In this document: piece after piece, positions 48,286 to 60,404 of the stretch | Layout of the letters: every line of letters begins with the position of its first letter | Numbering within the stretch: the first letter of the stretch is position 1 | Source: Alitta virens | Taxonomy: Eukaryota > Annelida > Polychaeta > Phyllodocida > Nereididae | DNA length: 64,000 nucleotides | Direction of reading: 5' to 3' | NCBI GenBank assembly: GCA_932294295.1 | Contig: OW028576.1 | Coordinates: 45,793,128 to 45,857,127 of the forward strand | Program-made: the position numbers and the translations under genes | Notes under the pieces: model-generated | The model's input: the letters and a program-made list of their open reading frames with translations, nothing else | The model's database searches: none | What the model was told of the DNA's origin: nothing

Positions 48286-51095
48286 TCACAACTCATCACT
48301 GCTTATCTTCTTCCTTATCAAGATAACAAGTCCATCTCCTGGTTGCAGGGTTAACTTTTTGAAATCTGCAGTGTCTCTCTCTTTAAAATTGGAATCTGGG
48401 GTCACCAGTACAATCTAACCCTTCTTGGTGTCTCCCAAACAGCCTGAGTAGTCATTGGTGGATGCTTTGAAACCAAAATTAAGGATAACCATGCAGACAG
48501 CATTGCTGTCTTCGCGTTTGTAAGACAGGATATCATCGTTCCCAACGCCGCAGTATTCCAAAGCGTTGTTCTGGAATGCAGGTTTGCGTCTCAGGAATGC
48601 AACTGCAAGGTATATCAGAAGGCTTGAACGGCCAGAGGGAGAGTTTTTCTGCACCTGTTGAAAAAATATGACACATATTTTATGTAATGCCATTTAAACC
48701 AAAATTGATTTGAGGGGAAAAGTCATTTGACTGGGTTAGTGTCCTTGGAGATCTTTCACTCAAAAAGCAAGCTTGACTCAATGAGACCCTGTAGCCAACC
48801 GTACATATAAGTAATCAGGGTTTGCAACCAAGTCCTTTCTGCTCTGGAAAATCCTGCATTTTTCTGGTCATTCCACTGCATTGGAGCACGGCAAGGATTT
48901 CTCGAGCACTTACGATACCTGTCCGAAATAAAATAATACAAAATTCATGCAGGTGACACAAGTTTAGATTAGTCTGTTTCGAGAAGGAATGAATTATTCT
49001 TAAGTTTGATCAGTTGTTTTTATTGTCTTGGTGCTGTTGGTCAGATGATTTAGCAAATGAATTTGAACCTGGGACCTTCAGAGGAGCTAGTAAATATCCA
49101 ATATATATTCTCTGATCAGCTGCTAACAACCAATCAGATTGTAGGAATACCAGTCAATATTAGGCTATGTTGCATGATCGCCAGTTTTTAATAACTGTTA
49201 AGTTATTATAAATTAAAATTTTAAGGAATAAAGTACTCCTGTCAAGCTATCCCTGATATTTGTTAAGCAATTAAAGTTGCATTCTGTATATGCAGAATAA
49301 ATAATGTTTGGAACAATTTTATTTTATTTTTTTTATTTTGGCCTCATTTACCTTTCAGCAGTTCATCAAGTGTAGTCAATTGTGAAATGTTTAGTCGCCA
49401 TTTTGTGGGATTCAGAAAGAGTATATTGTCATCAACTTCGCCTCGTGCAATATACATTGATAAAATTATTATTGACAATATTTAGTAGGAATCCTGCTGC
49501 TAAGACTGGCCTTGGAAATTTCTGAAGTGATGACATCAATAAAATCCCAGAACATCAATTTGATGATGTTATAATTCTGGGATTTTTATTCCATTTTAAT
49601 CACAGGTTTTGGACCATTAATTGGAGCCAACAAAGACATGATTAATTATTAAAAAAAAGACTTTCATCTCCTCCCTGACTTTCTCATTCCTGTAACTTAG
49701 GTCTGGTTGTTCCTTGACGTTAATGGCCAATTGTGCTACATGCGTTTTCCATGTGTTTGGATAAACGCATGATTTTTTCCTTATTATAATTAGCTTAAAC
49801 CATGCGTTTTCCATGCGATTATCCTTCTCATGGAAAACGCACGTGGCACATTTGGCCATGTAGGCATGGTAATAGAACTGTCGTCTTTCCTCTACCCACT
49901 CCCAGGCGGGACCACCAAAGATGCTAAGCTGAGCAAATGAGTTTAAATAAATGAGTTTAAATAAACATTAGTCATGATGTTGACAAAAAATATTGCAGCT
50001 CGATATAGCAAAATGAAATGATACTTACCCAGTTATTAGGAGGTGCTCTTGTACCATCACTCCAACATAATAATCTGCATAAGGATTGTCTTTGTCATCC
50101 TTCTTAGAAGCCTTGAACCAGCTCTGAAGATCACTGGTGTGGTTTGGGACGTAGCCCATAACTTTTATGCCTGATGACAACAATTAATAATATGTAAGGA
50201 ATATTTATGAAAATCAAAATTGTGCATGAAATATTATTAAGACAAACTACCAACTAATATTTTGTAAATTGCATTGCCTTGTGTTAGTTGTCTGCAATAT
50301 TTAAGTAATCACAAAAGTTGTTTCACTAAAAAAAATACTGATAGATAAATGGAAAAGTATTGTGAAAAGGATTTATGAATGCTTGTGTTGTTTACATTCA
50401 TACAGTTTATTTAACATATATGTCATTAATTTTTTTCATTTATTTTTAATGAGGGACATCTGGTCATGTAGGGGATGAGTAGACAATAAGAAAAAGAAAG
50501 CAAACAAAAAAGAAAAAAATTGATTCCAGTTGACCCCTGGTTATATATTTGAGCCTGGTTGCATAGGTCTGAGCAGATGAAACACTTCTATAGCTGTCAC
50601 CTAAACCTCATAGAACAGAATGGTAATTATCCTGCAAAAAACGGTTATCAATATTATTTCAATTCATACAGTAGTTAGTGATATATTTCCGTTACCTCTC
50701 CTATAAGCATCTTCTATTAAATCCCTGAAGTGTTCCAGGTCCCCAAATATTGGATCCACATTGGTGAAGTCTGAGATGTCATAACCAAAATCCTTCATGG
50801 GAGATTCGTAAATTGGATTCAGCCAAATAGCGTCCACTCCTATGAACTCAAAGTGGTCCAAACGAGACTGTATTCCTGCAGAGAGATACCTATACCAATT
50901 GGACCAAAACAAGTATATATTCGAGTTATAATAATAATTGCTACGAAGGTAATTACCAAAAGAAATAATTATTACTTTATTGGAATTACTAGTTTTTGAC
51001 CAACAATACTTGCCTTGTAAATCTCCAACTCTGTCGCCACTAGAATCTTGAAATGATCTTAGATATATTTGATTATGGAAGTTTTCCACTATGGA
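48286..51095 (-). pseudogene. GH13 alpha-glucosidase / rBAT (SLC3A1)-like pseudogene
   Basis: Exons read right to left. 51014-51095 encodes IYLRSFQDSSGDRVGDLQG with a GC donor (CAAG|GCAAGT). 50696-50875 encodes GVDAIWLNPIYESPMKDFGYD. 50029-50170 encodes YVPNHTSD. The exon from 49928 down encodes SIFGGPAWEW and, after a 141-bp in-frame MITE, VKEQPDLSYRN. 48805-48918 encodes CRAPMQWNDQKNAGFS. 48286-48654 encodes FLRRKPAFQ and NDDILSYKR. These follow the GH13 oligo-1,6-glucosidase/maltase/rBAT order. Damage: a 1-bp deletion in the YYVW-SDGT segment, a frameshift before VANPDYLY, TAG at 48415-48417, and no exons for the catalytic Asp and Glu region. The upstream start is not identified. Confidence 0.85.
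49723..49859. mobile_element. Palindromic foldback MITE, copy B, inside a GH13 exon
   Basis: Same element as 46-184 (ATGGCCAA ends, ACATGCGTTTTCCATG core). It interrupts the coding segment between FYYHAY and VKEQPDL. The total added length between the flanking codons is 141 bp, and the frame through it has no stop. Confidence 0.85.
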
Positions 51096-51099
51096 CACA

Positions 51100-51509
51100 A
51101 ACTTGCTATACTTAACAGCACAAGGTATTTCTTCATTCTGAACAGTAGATTGTCCATCGGCATATATCAGAATAAACCTGCATCACACTTATTCAGTCAT
51201 ATATGGGTCATTTCACAAAAAGTGTGCACTTTTGGCATTGCAAGTGCAAAAAAAATGAAAGTTTCACCCTCTAAAAAATCCATCAAAAGGATGAATTTTC
51301 ATACATTTCAGTGTTGTAACATTATAACAAAACATTTTTCAACATTCATATTTAAATTGGTTGGTCATGTGACTTGTTATGTCAGATATAACAGTAACAG
51401 GAAGGACAGTAACAGGATTGACATTAAAGCATAGATCTCACATAGCCGGAAAGCGATGGAAAATCCATGGTTGACATGTAGACCCTAAATTGACGGAATG
51501 ACCACGTAA
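51100..51509. other. No gene seen
   Basis: AT-rich spacer upstream of the GH13 fragment. No further GH13 exon could be recognised. Confidence 0.4.
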
Positions 51510-52140
51510 TTGTTACATAATAGGGGCGTTGGTATTAGTTGCCCTATGTCAACATCCGCTAATCAACTCAAACAGGAATTAAGAAGGGCAAAGGCATATG
51601 GAGTAGTTTATGTAGGAGCCGATGTTGCACCTAAAACCTTTGTCGAGAAAAAGGTCAATGCAGATGGTGCAGTGATTGACAAACAGTTCAGCGTGGGTGG
51701 GAAACACATGGAACTGAAGATAATTCTTCAGAACGAGCTCCAGCATCAATCCAAGCTTGGTTAGCAGCAGGTAAAGGAAGAAGTTTCACATACAGTCTAT
51801 TTTAAGGTTTGGCATGACCATGGTGATCTGTGTGGTCACAGTCATTTTTTGAGCACTGTTATGGTGATGTATGATAAAAATATTCACACATCTGAAAGTC
51901 AACGACTTGTTGAGAAACCTGTTGTCAATTTCTAGTGTTGCAGATCAGCTTTCTTATAGCCGTTGCCAGTGCAAAGACGTCATGCAGTGGTCGCCCATTT
52001 AAAAAATGTTGCTGACTGCATTGAGTGCTCATGGTGGAAATGGAGGGGGAGAGATTTGACATTGCTTGATGGACAAGACCAGCACCTGAGAGGTGGCCCA
52101 AAAATGAAGCACTTTAGAGACAAGAGCTCAATGCAGGTAC
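51510..52140 (+). pseudogene. Relic of an uncharacterised repetitive coding element
   Basis: An opening frame encodes RGVGISCPMS, LRRAKAYGVVYVGADVA, KTFVEKKVN and FSVGGKHMELK. About 60 bp after its stop, another frame encodes KVWHDHGDLCGHSHFLSTV (51811-51870). Further on, a third frame encodes LKNVADCIECSWWKW. From memory the first two resemble a large multicopy protein family of unknown function in invertebrate genomes, probably carried by a mobile element. Stops between the pieces show this copy is dead. The third piece may be unrelated. Confidence 0.35.
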
Positions 52141-53560
52141 ATTAGTATGCTGTTCATATGTAGATTACCCGAGCTCTCTTTGTGTGAGCCTTTGTTATTC
52201 CTTTGCTTTAAATCTATGCCTCCATGGGGCCAGCTTTAAATTAAAATTGAGAAGAATAAAAAATAATAGCAAAGACAAGATGCTTTGTTTATAATGCTAA
52301 CTGTAAGCCACTTGGTTTAAACATATTTTTATTCAGTTTTGCCAAATAGCGGCATCCAGCTATGGTTGATTCATTGTCGTATGACTTAGGATGATGACTA
52401 TGTTCATATAATTACCATTTCTTGCATTTCTGTCTTAATTATTTGTTCAATTTCATCTTTTTATTAAAAAAAGTCCGGAGTACCATGATTTAGGCTCATA
52501 AATTTAGACAAAGAAATTGACTTTTCACATCTTACAAAATAGGGTGTTACAGTACTGGAATTGCTTTTTTTACTGCCAATCTATATCATTTTTATATCCA
52601 GGGGTTCCCCTAGCATTTTCATGTTCTTCAAATTTCTCAATCTCAAATGCTGGCTGGCAGGCATCGAGCTGTCAAAAGCAGGCACATTATATGCGCTCTA
52701 ATACATCAGGTGTTCAAAGTGACTTTATACAAAGTGACTTCAAACTATATCAATTACATAGCACACTGATGCTTACGCCTCTTATTATTGGCCCGTCCCC
52801 TAACATGTATGTGTCTTTCCTCCGGCCTGCTTTGTGCACATCCTTTGTATTATAGTTAGATTATATATTGATTCTTTATGTCCATTGTCATTATTTCAGT
52901 TGTAATATTTCAATTCCAGGTATCAGCAGAAGTTGGTAATGCTTGGAAAAGGTTAAAGGATACCCAGAAGAACCCGGCTAAATTGGAACTTTCTCAACAA
53001 TTTTACAGCAAATCGTGCTGCCACAGTAACTGTTGTTCGTCCCATCAAACGGAAGCTGCCCCCGGCATGTGATCGGCAGAGCTGTTCAAAAGAGGAGGAA
53101 GTAGTTTGTGGATGATGTTCTTAGCATGATCATGTAAATGCTCTAACTAGGGTTTATTACAGTCAAGACTCAATGTCCCTTATTCAGGGTTCTCTCTAGG
53201 AGTAGCCATGTAGCATTATGCTAATCCAATAGCCATGTGGCTAATCTAATTTTGTACTTTATCATTTGTGGCTAATTTTCAGATGACCATTTACTGTAAA
53301 ATCTATCCAACCGTGGCTAATCATTTTCAAATTGGGAGAGATCTCTGCTTATTTTCTGCAAGAAACACACCTTAGGGCGTGGTGCAAAAAAATGAAGCCA
53401 AACTGTGACATGTCCCAAGCTTTATATTTTGCGGTTGTTGTGCTTCATAAAAACTCGCAACATCCTAAATAACTGTAATTTTTGTATTAATACTATTCTA
53501 AGTTAAATTTTTTCATTATTTCATTTGTATGCTCTAGGTTAATGCTCAATCTAATAAAGG
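52141..53560. other. No firm gene
   Basis: A plus-strand frame near 52915-53070 encodes VGNAWKRLKDTQKNP and a Cys-rich end and may be more of the preceding relic. Otherwise AT-rich and featureless. Confidence 0.3.
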
Positions 53561-53567
53561 GCGGGGG

Positions 53568-53750
53568 CCTAGCTCAGAGGTAGCGCTCTGGGCTACCAAC
53601 CGGTGGGTCCCGGGTTCATTTCCCGATCGAGCCTAAGTTGGATGGCTGTTTCATCCTTCATCTCATTGCCATGGTCTCTGCCTGTCCTAATTAGCCCAGC
53701 TGGTGCAGAAATACAGGACGTAAAGCCCTAATCACCCACCCACCATCAAT
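53568..53750 (+). repeat. tRNA-derived SINE, second family
   Basis: The head GGGGGCCTAGCTCAGAGG, an A box with GGTAGCGC and a B box near GGGTTCATTTCCC are followed by a body with GGACGTAAAGCCCTAATC. The minus-strand copy at 29875-30145 matches the body. The arms do not form a proper tRNA cloverleaf. Confidence 0.7.
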
Positions 53751-54409
53751 CTAATAAAAATTAACACAATTCAACAATCATTTAATATCCATTTGTACAA
53801 GCTGCAAATTCATTATATCATTGTTCTAATTGGCCTATAACACAAGCATACCGGTGGTGTGGTCCGTTAATTTAATTTTTTGTGAAAGAGTTAGGCAGAG
53901 AATTTCAGAAAATTTACAATTAGGCATAACGCTCAGGAGACCCATTTGTATTTTTGTTGGGCTCTCACTAACCTGTAAACATAAGGAACTGCGACAATAG
54001 TCTGGTATGCTATGAAGAACATATAAAACCATGAGTTTATACTATTATTTTTTCTTTAATAGATCAATAAATTTGTGCAAAATAATCATCCCTCCAATTC
54101 ATACATATCAGTGTCACAGGGAAAAAGTTGGATTTAAGTTTGAGCTACCGATATTTTCACAACTATTATCACTACCTTTCAGCAAAATTTCAGCAATCTA
54201 TATGCTAGATTACCTGCATTAATGCATAATTTCTTCGATAATACATCAAATGAGGAAATTTTCATATGTTTAGTCTTGTTCGAAAATGTTAGTTTGAAAT
54301 ATTGAATTATTCGCACAAATTATGGAAATTCATCAGTAATATGGTATTTAACCGAATTCAAACTGTCTCACTAAAAATGGTAAAAAATGCCATTTTTCTG
54401 TTCATTTGG

Positions 54410-55660
54410 TTATAGAATGAAAATCGGTAAACTGATTTCTGCACACATCATAGCAACATAGCAACTACGGAGAACATTTGTGCCTAACAACATTGGTACT
54501 TGAGCACAAAGCTGTAAGTTCAAAGTCACTAAATAAGGCAAGGTATGGCCCCCACCAACACTTATTTCCAGGATGTCTATATTCTGAAGCTCCACCCCTG
54601 ACAAACTTTCATACAAGGACTTACTAATGGTGGAAATTTGAGAACCGGTATCTTACAAGGTCTTAACTAGAAGTCCACCATTTTCCTTGATTTTCACCCT
54701 GACCACCATACCCTTTAACAGGGACCTGCTCTAGTTTTCCAGACAAGAGTATTTCAAGTTACCAAACTTACCACTATTGTGACAAGGACACAAAACCCTT
54801 CGAGGATTGCTAAAACGCTGTGAGAAGAATGCTGTGCTGCAGAACCTTCATATTTCTCAACCTTAACTTTTAATTCACTGAGCAATTTGGACAATTCATT
54901 CACCTTTTGCTCAAGACACATTGTATCTGAAGCTTTAACTTCTGATGCTTTTTGCGCCTTAACCCTTGTTGGTTTTTCCAAAGCCCTAGCAGCTGCCAAT
55001 AATTGACCAAAGTCTTAATCATTTTCGTAACGCTGTCAAATGAGATTTTTGATGCCTTCATCTTTTAGGCCATCCCAGAATTTAGATCTGAGCATTTTCA
55101 TTTTATGATCACTTCTCAGACTCTTACAATCTTTCAAAAGCCCCTCAAGCCTGCAACCCCAAGCTGTGATATTTTCCTGCATTTCCTGTTTAGCAGAATG
55201 AAATTGGCAAAATATTGTCTGTTCGTGTGCCACGTTACCAAACATATTATCAAACTTTTCAAGAATTTCTGTTGAGTTAGCTTTTTCCCCAGATGACATA
55301 ATGTACTAGCAGCCATTCCCCTTACTGATCTGTGGATAGCTCTTTGGATAACCTCTTCTGGGTACGTATGTTTTTGCAAATAGTGAATTTCGAACTTCCA
55401 TAGTCTGTATGGAACATATGAACCCTTCTCTACACCAGAGATTGGCAACTTCGGGACCCTTTGGTCATGAAAATTCTGACCTGACCCACTTGCCCCACCT
55501 TCCCCCGAAGTAGGCTTCAAGAGACGCATGGCCTCCTGTTTTTGTTCAGCTGTTAGCCCTTCTATGTACTCAGCCACATTAGCCGTATTGTTGGGTAATT
55601 GTAATAAAGTAAGAGAATTATTGGTTGGAAACAATATGTTATAACTAAAGGGGAGTAACC
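54410..55660 (-). pseudogene. LTR retroelement gag-protease fragment, degraded
   Basis: Right to left: a leader with EYIEGLTAEQKQEAMRLLKP; a capsid-like region (VPKLPISG, YRLWKFEIHYLQKHTYPEE, ILEKFDNMFGNV, NITAWGCRLEGLLKD, LRSKFWDGLKDEG); a coiled-coil-like LEQKVNELSKLLSELKVKVEKYE; and a protease active-site motif DTGSQIS (near 54650) with LLGTNVLRSCY downstream. This resembles the Gag-Pro of Ty3/gypsy-like elements of invertebrates. A frameshift near 55310 and in-frame stops near 55016-55040 kill it. RT and integrase are missing and no LTRs were identified. Confidence 0.75.
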
Positions 55661-56975
55661 AATTCAGCAAACAGAATGCAAATTCAGAGCACTTGGATAT
55701 AAATTCTTACAGTTCTAAATGTCAAGTGAACTCAACAAAAATCAATGCCACTTAACACTTTGGACAACAATGAGCCCTTAAGACGATAAGTACTTAAGGC
55801 TAGAGGCTTAAGCCATACAACAAGTTGTTTTACTAATCTTCTTAACACATAGGGCTTAAAACTTAAGTGTTATGACACTGGTATCAATTACAGTCAATTC
55901 AAATGAAAATATTGTTCATGAACAGCTACAACTGTATGTTCAAGGTCTCTTAACATCACTCTTTGACTATGACCTGCCTAGTCCCTGTTGTAGAGGAACG
56001 GTCTTTAAATGACACGTGGGGTCGAGTATTGAAGACTTTCAAAGATTCTCTGAGACAAAGGGAACTGAAACCCTGTCAACTGCGCCATTTGTAACCGAAC
56101 GGTAATAACGGCTATATTCAACCTCAAGGACATCCTTATGTCATTCCAAATCTCAAAACACCCTATTTGGGTGTTTAGTGAATGAACATGTGATCCAACC
56201 AACTGCACAAGGTATGAAACCCAGGACATTAGGCCACATGATGAAATGGAATGTGCACAAACTATGGGGCAGCACCAAAAAGAGCTGTTGGCACCTTGGC
56301 TGCCTGTGGTGGAGTGACCACCAGCAGTTTGAAGGGGTGAACATATGAGATACAGAGCCACCTGAGGGATTACTCTCAAACTGACCGATAAGAGCCCCAA
56401 CTAGGAGACCTGTAGCAACTGGACTTAGTGACACCTTGTGGGTCACTGAACAACTACCATGTACAATCAATGCAATGCAATTAAACAATCGAAGTAATAC
56501 ATGATACTTATGATAAATTCATAACGGCAACATTAGCTGTTTGTATTTGGCCAATTTCACATTTGTGTAATAATGGACCAGGTCTTCTTATGCATACAAT
56601 ATATTTAGAAAATATTAAGTCTAATTTACTACTTTGATCTACTTAGTCCTATTTATTATAAATATTAAAGTTTGTGTAATAAAAAATTGTGATTTATGTT
56701 ACACAGATTTATATATATATATATATCTTATAATGAAAAAGTGCAATAAAATACTTTTTGTGAAACAAGATTTTTTTCTTTTCATTTATTTACCATAACA
56801 AGAAATACTTATAACTTATATTGAATGAGCAGCAAGTACTCTCACATGGAATAAATACTGTCAAGATGCAGTTGAGCATGTGCACAGGATTGGTTACATT
56901 GTTTCAGAGATTATTGGCCTTGAAGGCCTATAATCTCACAGCTTTCTTTTATTCAATGACAGTATGTGTTTAACT
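55661..56975. other. No firm gene
   Basis: Minus-strand frames at 56005-56488 show no recognised domain and may be more of the retroelement. The rest is AT-rich. Confidence 0.3.
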
Positions 56976-57602
56976 CTTGTAAAGGGGAGTTCACACTATC
57001 AAGTATAAGAGCTACGTATGACCACATATGAAAATATTTGTTCACTCTTGTTCATCCTTGGCCATGTTTGATTCACTCGCCCAGCATTTTACGTATAAAT
57101 TGTAGATCACTCTTGGTCGTGCTTGACCACTCAAGAGCATATGTGGAGAGGGCAAAAATGTTTTAAACTTGTTTAAAACTTCGGCAGATGTTCTACGAGT
57201 AAATTGTTAATATTAGTTATGTACCTTGCTCTGGGGTTAGTCGGCGAGCATCCTACGTAGGGGTCTATGTACGTTCCACGTACGTTTCACATACATTCCA
57301 CGCATGTTACGTGGCCGTATGTAGCCATATGTAGCCACTGTTTATCCATATATACTCGCCATCCACTCGCGTCCACTCGTAGAACGCTTGTAAAACGCAA
57401 GGCGAAAGTCTGTATGACGGATGCTTGGCGAGAGATGTTCAGCAAGCGTTTGACGCACGTTTGGCAAGCGATCTACGACTGCCTCACGTATGCTCGTGGA
57501 AAGAATTTATACTTGATTAACAGCCACGAGTGAGTACGTATAGCTACGTATAGCTACGTATAGCTAAGTATAGCTAAGTATAGCTACGTATAGCTCATTT
57601 TT
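56976..57602. repeat. Possible transposon terminal region with CTACGTATAG tandem repeat
   Basis: Starts AGGGGAGTTCACAC after TAA and is dense in TACGTA, CCACTCG and AAACGC words, much like the subterminal repeats of the Harbinger at 37750. It ends in a CTACGTATAG decamer array (57534-57600). ATCAAGTATAA near the start recurs inverted near 57515. No matching far end or ORF was found, so a Harbinger origin is only suggested. Confidence 0.35.
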
Positions 57603-58510
57603 GATGATTTATGTTACCTTATGCATGATAAATGACATTTTCGTTAATTAATTTCTGCAAACATTACCACATGTACTCTTTTAAAGTGTAAATAGCATTT
57701 ACTGTGGTCAATTTCTGGGGTAGTCACTCATAATGCTTAAGGTAAGCAAATAATCAGTTAAATTTATATTCTGGGTGAGTGCCTTTACCGAAGTGTTCAA
57801 GTGGTCGCAACAAAAAAAATTAGAAGGTTAACCCTGTCTTTTTTTTTATATACTCAGAATATTGTCTTGATGATCATTCATAAGAATTATATACATTTTA
57901 ATACAACTAGTATTTTTTAATTACTTTATTGAGTGCATATTGATAGAAAATATGGTTTTTCGTATTTCCTCTATATTAAAATTTTGAACATTGACCCCAT
58001 CATTTTTTATCGTGAACCTTATGGTATGTATATCTAAAATTCTAAAATTCAAGATATCATAATTTTGGTAATATTTTTATTTTGGGGTTGAAAAGGCCTT
58101 GTAAATGTACATTGATCACTGCACAAGCAGTTTTGAAAATGAATTATGTAGAACTCTCTGAAGATGTTATATATATACCGTGGCATGTGTCAAACTTCTT
58201 TGTTTTTAGTGAAAGGATCCCCTGAGCTGGACCTTTAGATGTGTCCGGGCCAATAGCAATTGTACATTAATTACTCAATGATAGTTATCAAAAATTCACG
58301 CTTTTAGTTAACGCTTAAGCATTATAATCAGTTATCTTATCAAGATTAAGGGTTCAGCCGTTCATATTATTATGGCCGCGGGTGTGATAAACATTGCTGT
58401 GGTGACGCTCCGAGTGAGACAAACAATGACACGTCATCATGCTTGCTAGCCTATGCAGGCAGATGCTGCAGTTTGCTGGTAACGAATTGAACAATGGGCA
58501 CAAATGTACA
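57603..58510. other. No gene seen
   Basis: AT-rich spacer. CpG content rises slightly near 58370-58440. No exon was recognised. Confidence 0.4.
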
Positions 58511-58839
58511 TTAAGTGACTAGAGAAGAAGCGTAGGCGCCAGTTTCATTGACAACACGTCCACAGTAGACCCCTGGACATTTAGGGATCTTTTTGACATC
58601 TGAAAGTATGACATAAAACAATGCATCACAATAAAAACACAACTTGCAGATATAAAATTATGAGCGATAATATGCAAGCATAAAGACAGACAATGAACTT
58701 TCTCTCTTGAAAATTTAAAGCCTAACTGGTCGTAGATGCACCTAACATGATAAACAAAACAATTAACCATACCTTCTGATTTAATACTTGATGCCAAGAC
58801 ACCCAGTAAAACCGCTAAAAGCAAGACAAATCGCTCCAT
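58511..58839 (-). CDS. JKAMP: JKAMP-like exons 1 and 2 (partial gene or relic)
   Basis: Exon 1 (58773-58839) encodes a signal peptide (MERFVLLLAVLLGVLASS). Exon 2 (acceptor at 58600, from 58599 down) continues in phase with CPGVYCGRVVNETGAY, matching the JKAMP N-terminal CxGxYCG motif. Read through, it stops after 51 residues at 58511, so it could pass for a small secreted peptide. The JKAMP match and the homologous exon 1 fragments at 43161 and 60240 make a JKAMP origin far more likely. No clear exon 2 donor is visible and no following exons lie just downstream, so it is probably another partial copy. Confidence 0.65.
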
Positions 58840-59208
58840 TGCGTTTTCTAGCCGATCTTTTTTTTCTCTTTATGAAATCATGTAAAATTTTATGTGTTAT
58901 GTAATAATAAATCAAACAATCTTATACCATACAGTCAGGCTTAACCTTTAAAATATGGAAACTGGAAAAAAATTATGATACAGAGCAAAATGACCAGCAG
59001 TGGTTATCACAGACACAACAATGATGATATAGGGAAAGAAGTAATCTGAAACAGAAATGATTGAATCCTAATTCATTATGGCGTGACAATTTTCAATAAA
59101 TACCTGTTCCCTACTTAAATACCTAAAATGGATTTACAACTTTCAGTGTGTAAAATAGCATGTCATGGGTATAATTCAAAATTGGCATACAACATTTATT
59201 TATATTTT

Positions 59209-60277
59209 TCCTAAGACCTTCTTAGTAACCAGATGGCACAAAAGAGAAACACTATAATACACCTCAGAAAAATGGCTTGCAACACAACTAATATGGGAAA
59301 GAAGTACAATGCAGCATAAATTGACTTGGTGCCTTGGTATCCAAGTATTGCAGACAAGGCTGGTCGTCATGATAACCAAGCAGAAGGCGTAATACACCAT
59401 AACCATAGTGTACCTGGAATGACGTAACAATATTTATTATTTATTATTGTTATTACATGTTATAGTACATTCACTGTGTATAAGACAAACTGATTAACTT
59501 TTCATTTTCCTCAACATACCCCAACAGTACATGTGATTAAAAGACACGAATGATGCAGAATCCTAAGACTTACAAAGGGTACACAATCTCCTGTGTGCAA
59601 TGCAAAGCAGTGGTATACCCTGGATGCGGATTGTACATCATAGTATACCAGTCAGCCAAGTCTTGCACTTCACACGACCTTACATCCAATTTCCCATAAG
59701 GCTCCATAACTAATAAGGTGCATATTACTGCCACTGGACTCTCAATTAGTGCAGACGAATGGAGGAACATCAAAGTTTTGCTGGGAAAAAATGAAAGTTT
59801 CAAATACACAAGCATAATAATATATATCTTGAATCAAATTGCAGTGCGCATTGTAAAACTATATACAATTTTCTTTTATTAGTGAAGTCAATGAAGAACC
59901 AGTGAAGAGCAGGAACTAGCATCGCCATAAAGCCAAGGTAAAGCTAGTCATAGAACGTAGGGGTGCCATTGCAATTCCAGCATATAGCCGCCTCATCTGG
60001 CCTATGTCCTCTTGGACAAGCCTGTAAAATAAAGGATGCATCAAATTATCAAAGAAACTCAAATTCTACTTCATTCGTATCTGGTAAAAATATGGGGCCT
60101 ATCAGAATCTCATTACACACAACTGCTCTGCTTGATCAGTGCCTTCCTCACTCATTTTCAAGTGCTCATGTGAAAGATTCAAACACTTAATACTGGTCAT
60201 CCAGCAGACCAATACACAACTGAACCTCTCTACTTTAAGACCAGTAAAACCGCTAAATGCAAGAGAAATCGCTCCAT
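59209..60277 (-). pseudogene. JKAMP: JKAMP pseudogene, right copy
   Basis: Same exons as the left copy: exon 3 at 59867-60021, exon 4 at 59574-59780, exon 5 from 59413 down. Exon 5 is longer here and reaches the following membrane segment (KSIYAALYFFPILVVLQA, then in another frame VYYSVSLLCHLVT). It carries the same TAG (59944-59946) and the same exon 5 frameshift as the left copy, plus a further shift near 59270. The exon 1 fragment is at 60240-60277 and exon 2 is missing. Confidence 0.85.
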
Positions 60278-60404
60278 TGCGTTACTTGTTTTCTCTTAAA
60301 GAAGTCATGTAAAATATCTTTCATGTGTGATGTTCCCCTCCCCCTCTGCTTGCAGCCCTGAGGAATCTAAACTTCTGTGATTTTAAACAGTATTAACCAG
60401 CGCC

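Noticed and set aside
53568..53640. Possible tRNA gene
   Set aside because: Imperfect T arm and the same repeated body as 29875-30145; a SINE head.
58511..58839. Stand-alone 51-residue secreted cysteine peptide
   Set aside because: The CPGVYCG segment and the exon 1 homologues next to JKAMP pseudogenes point to JKAMP exons 1-2 instead.
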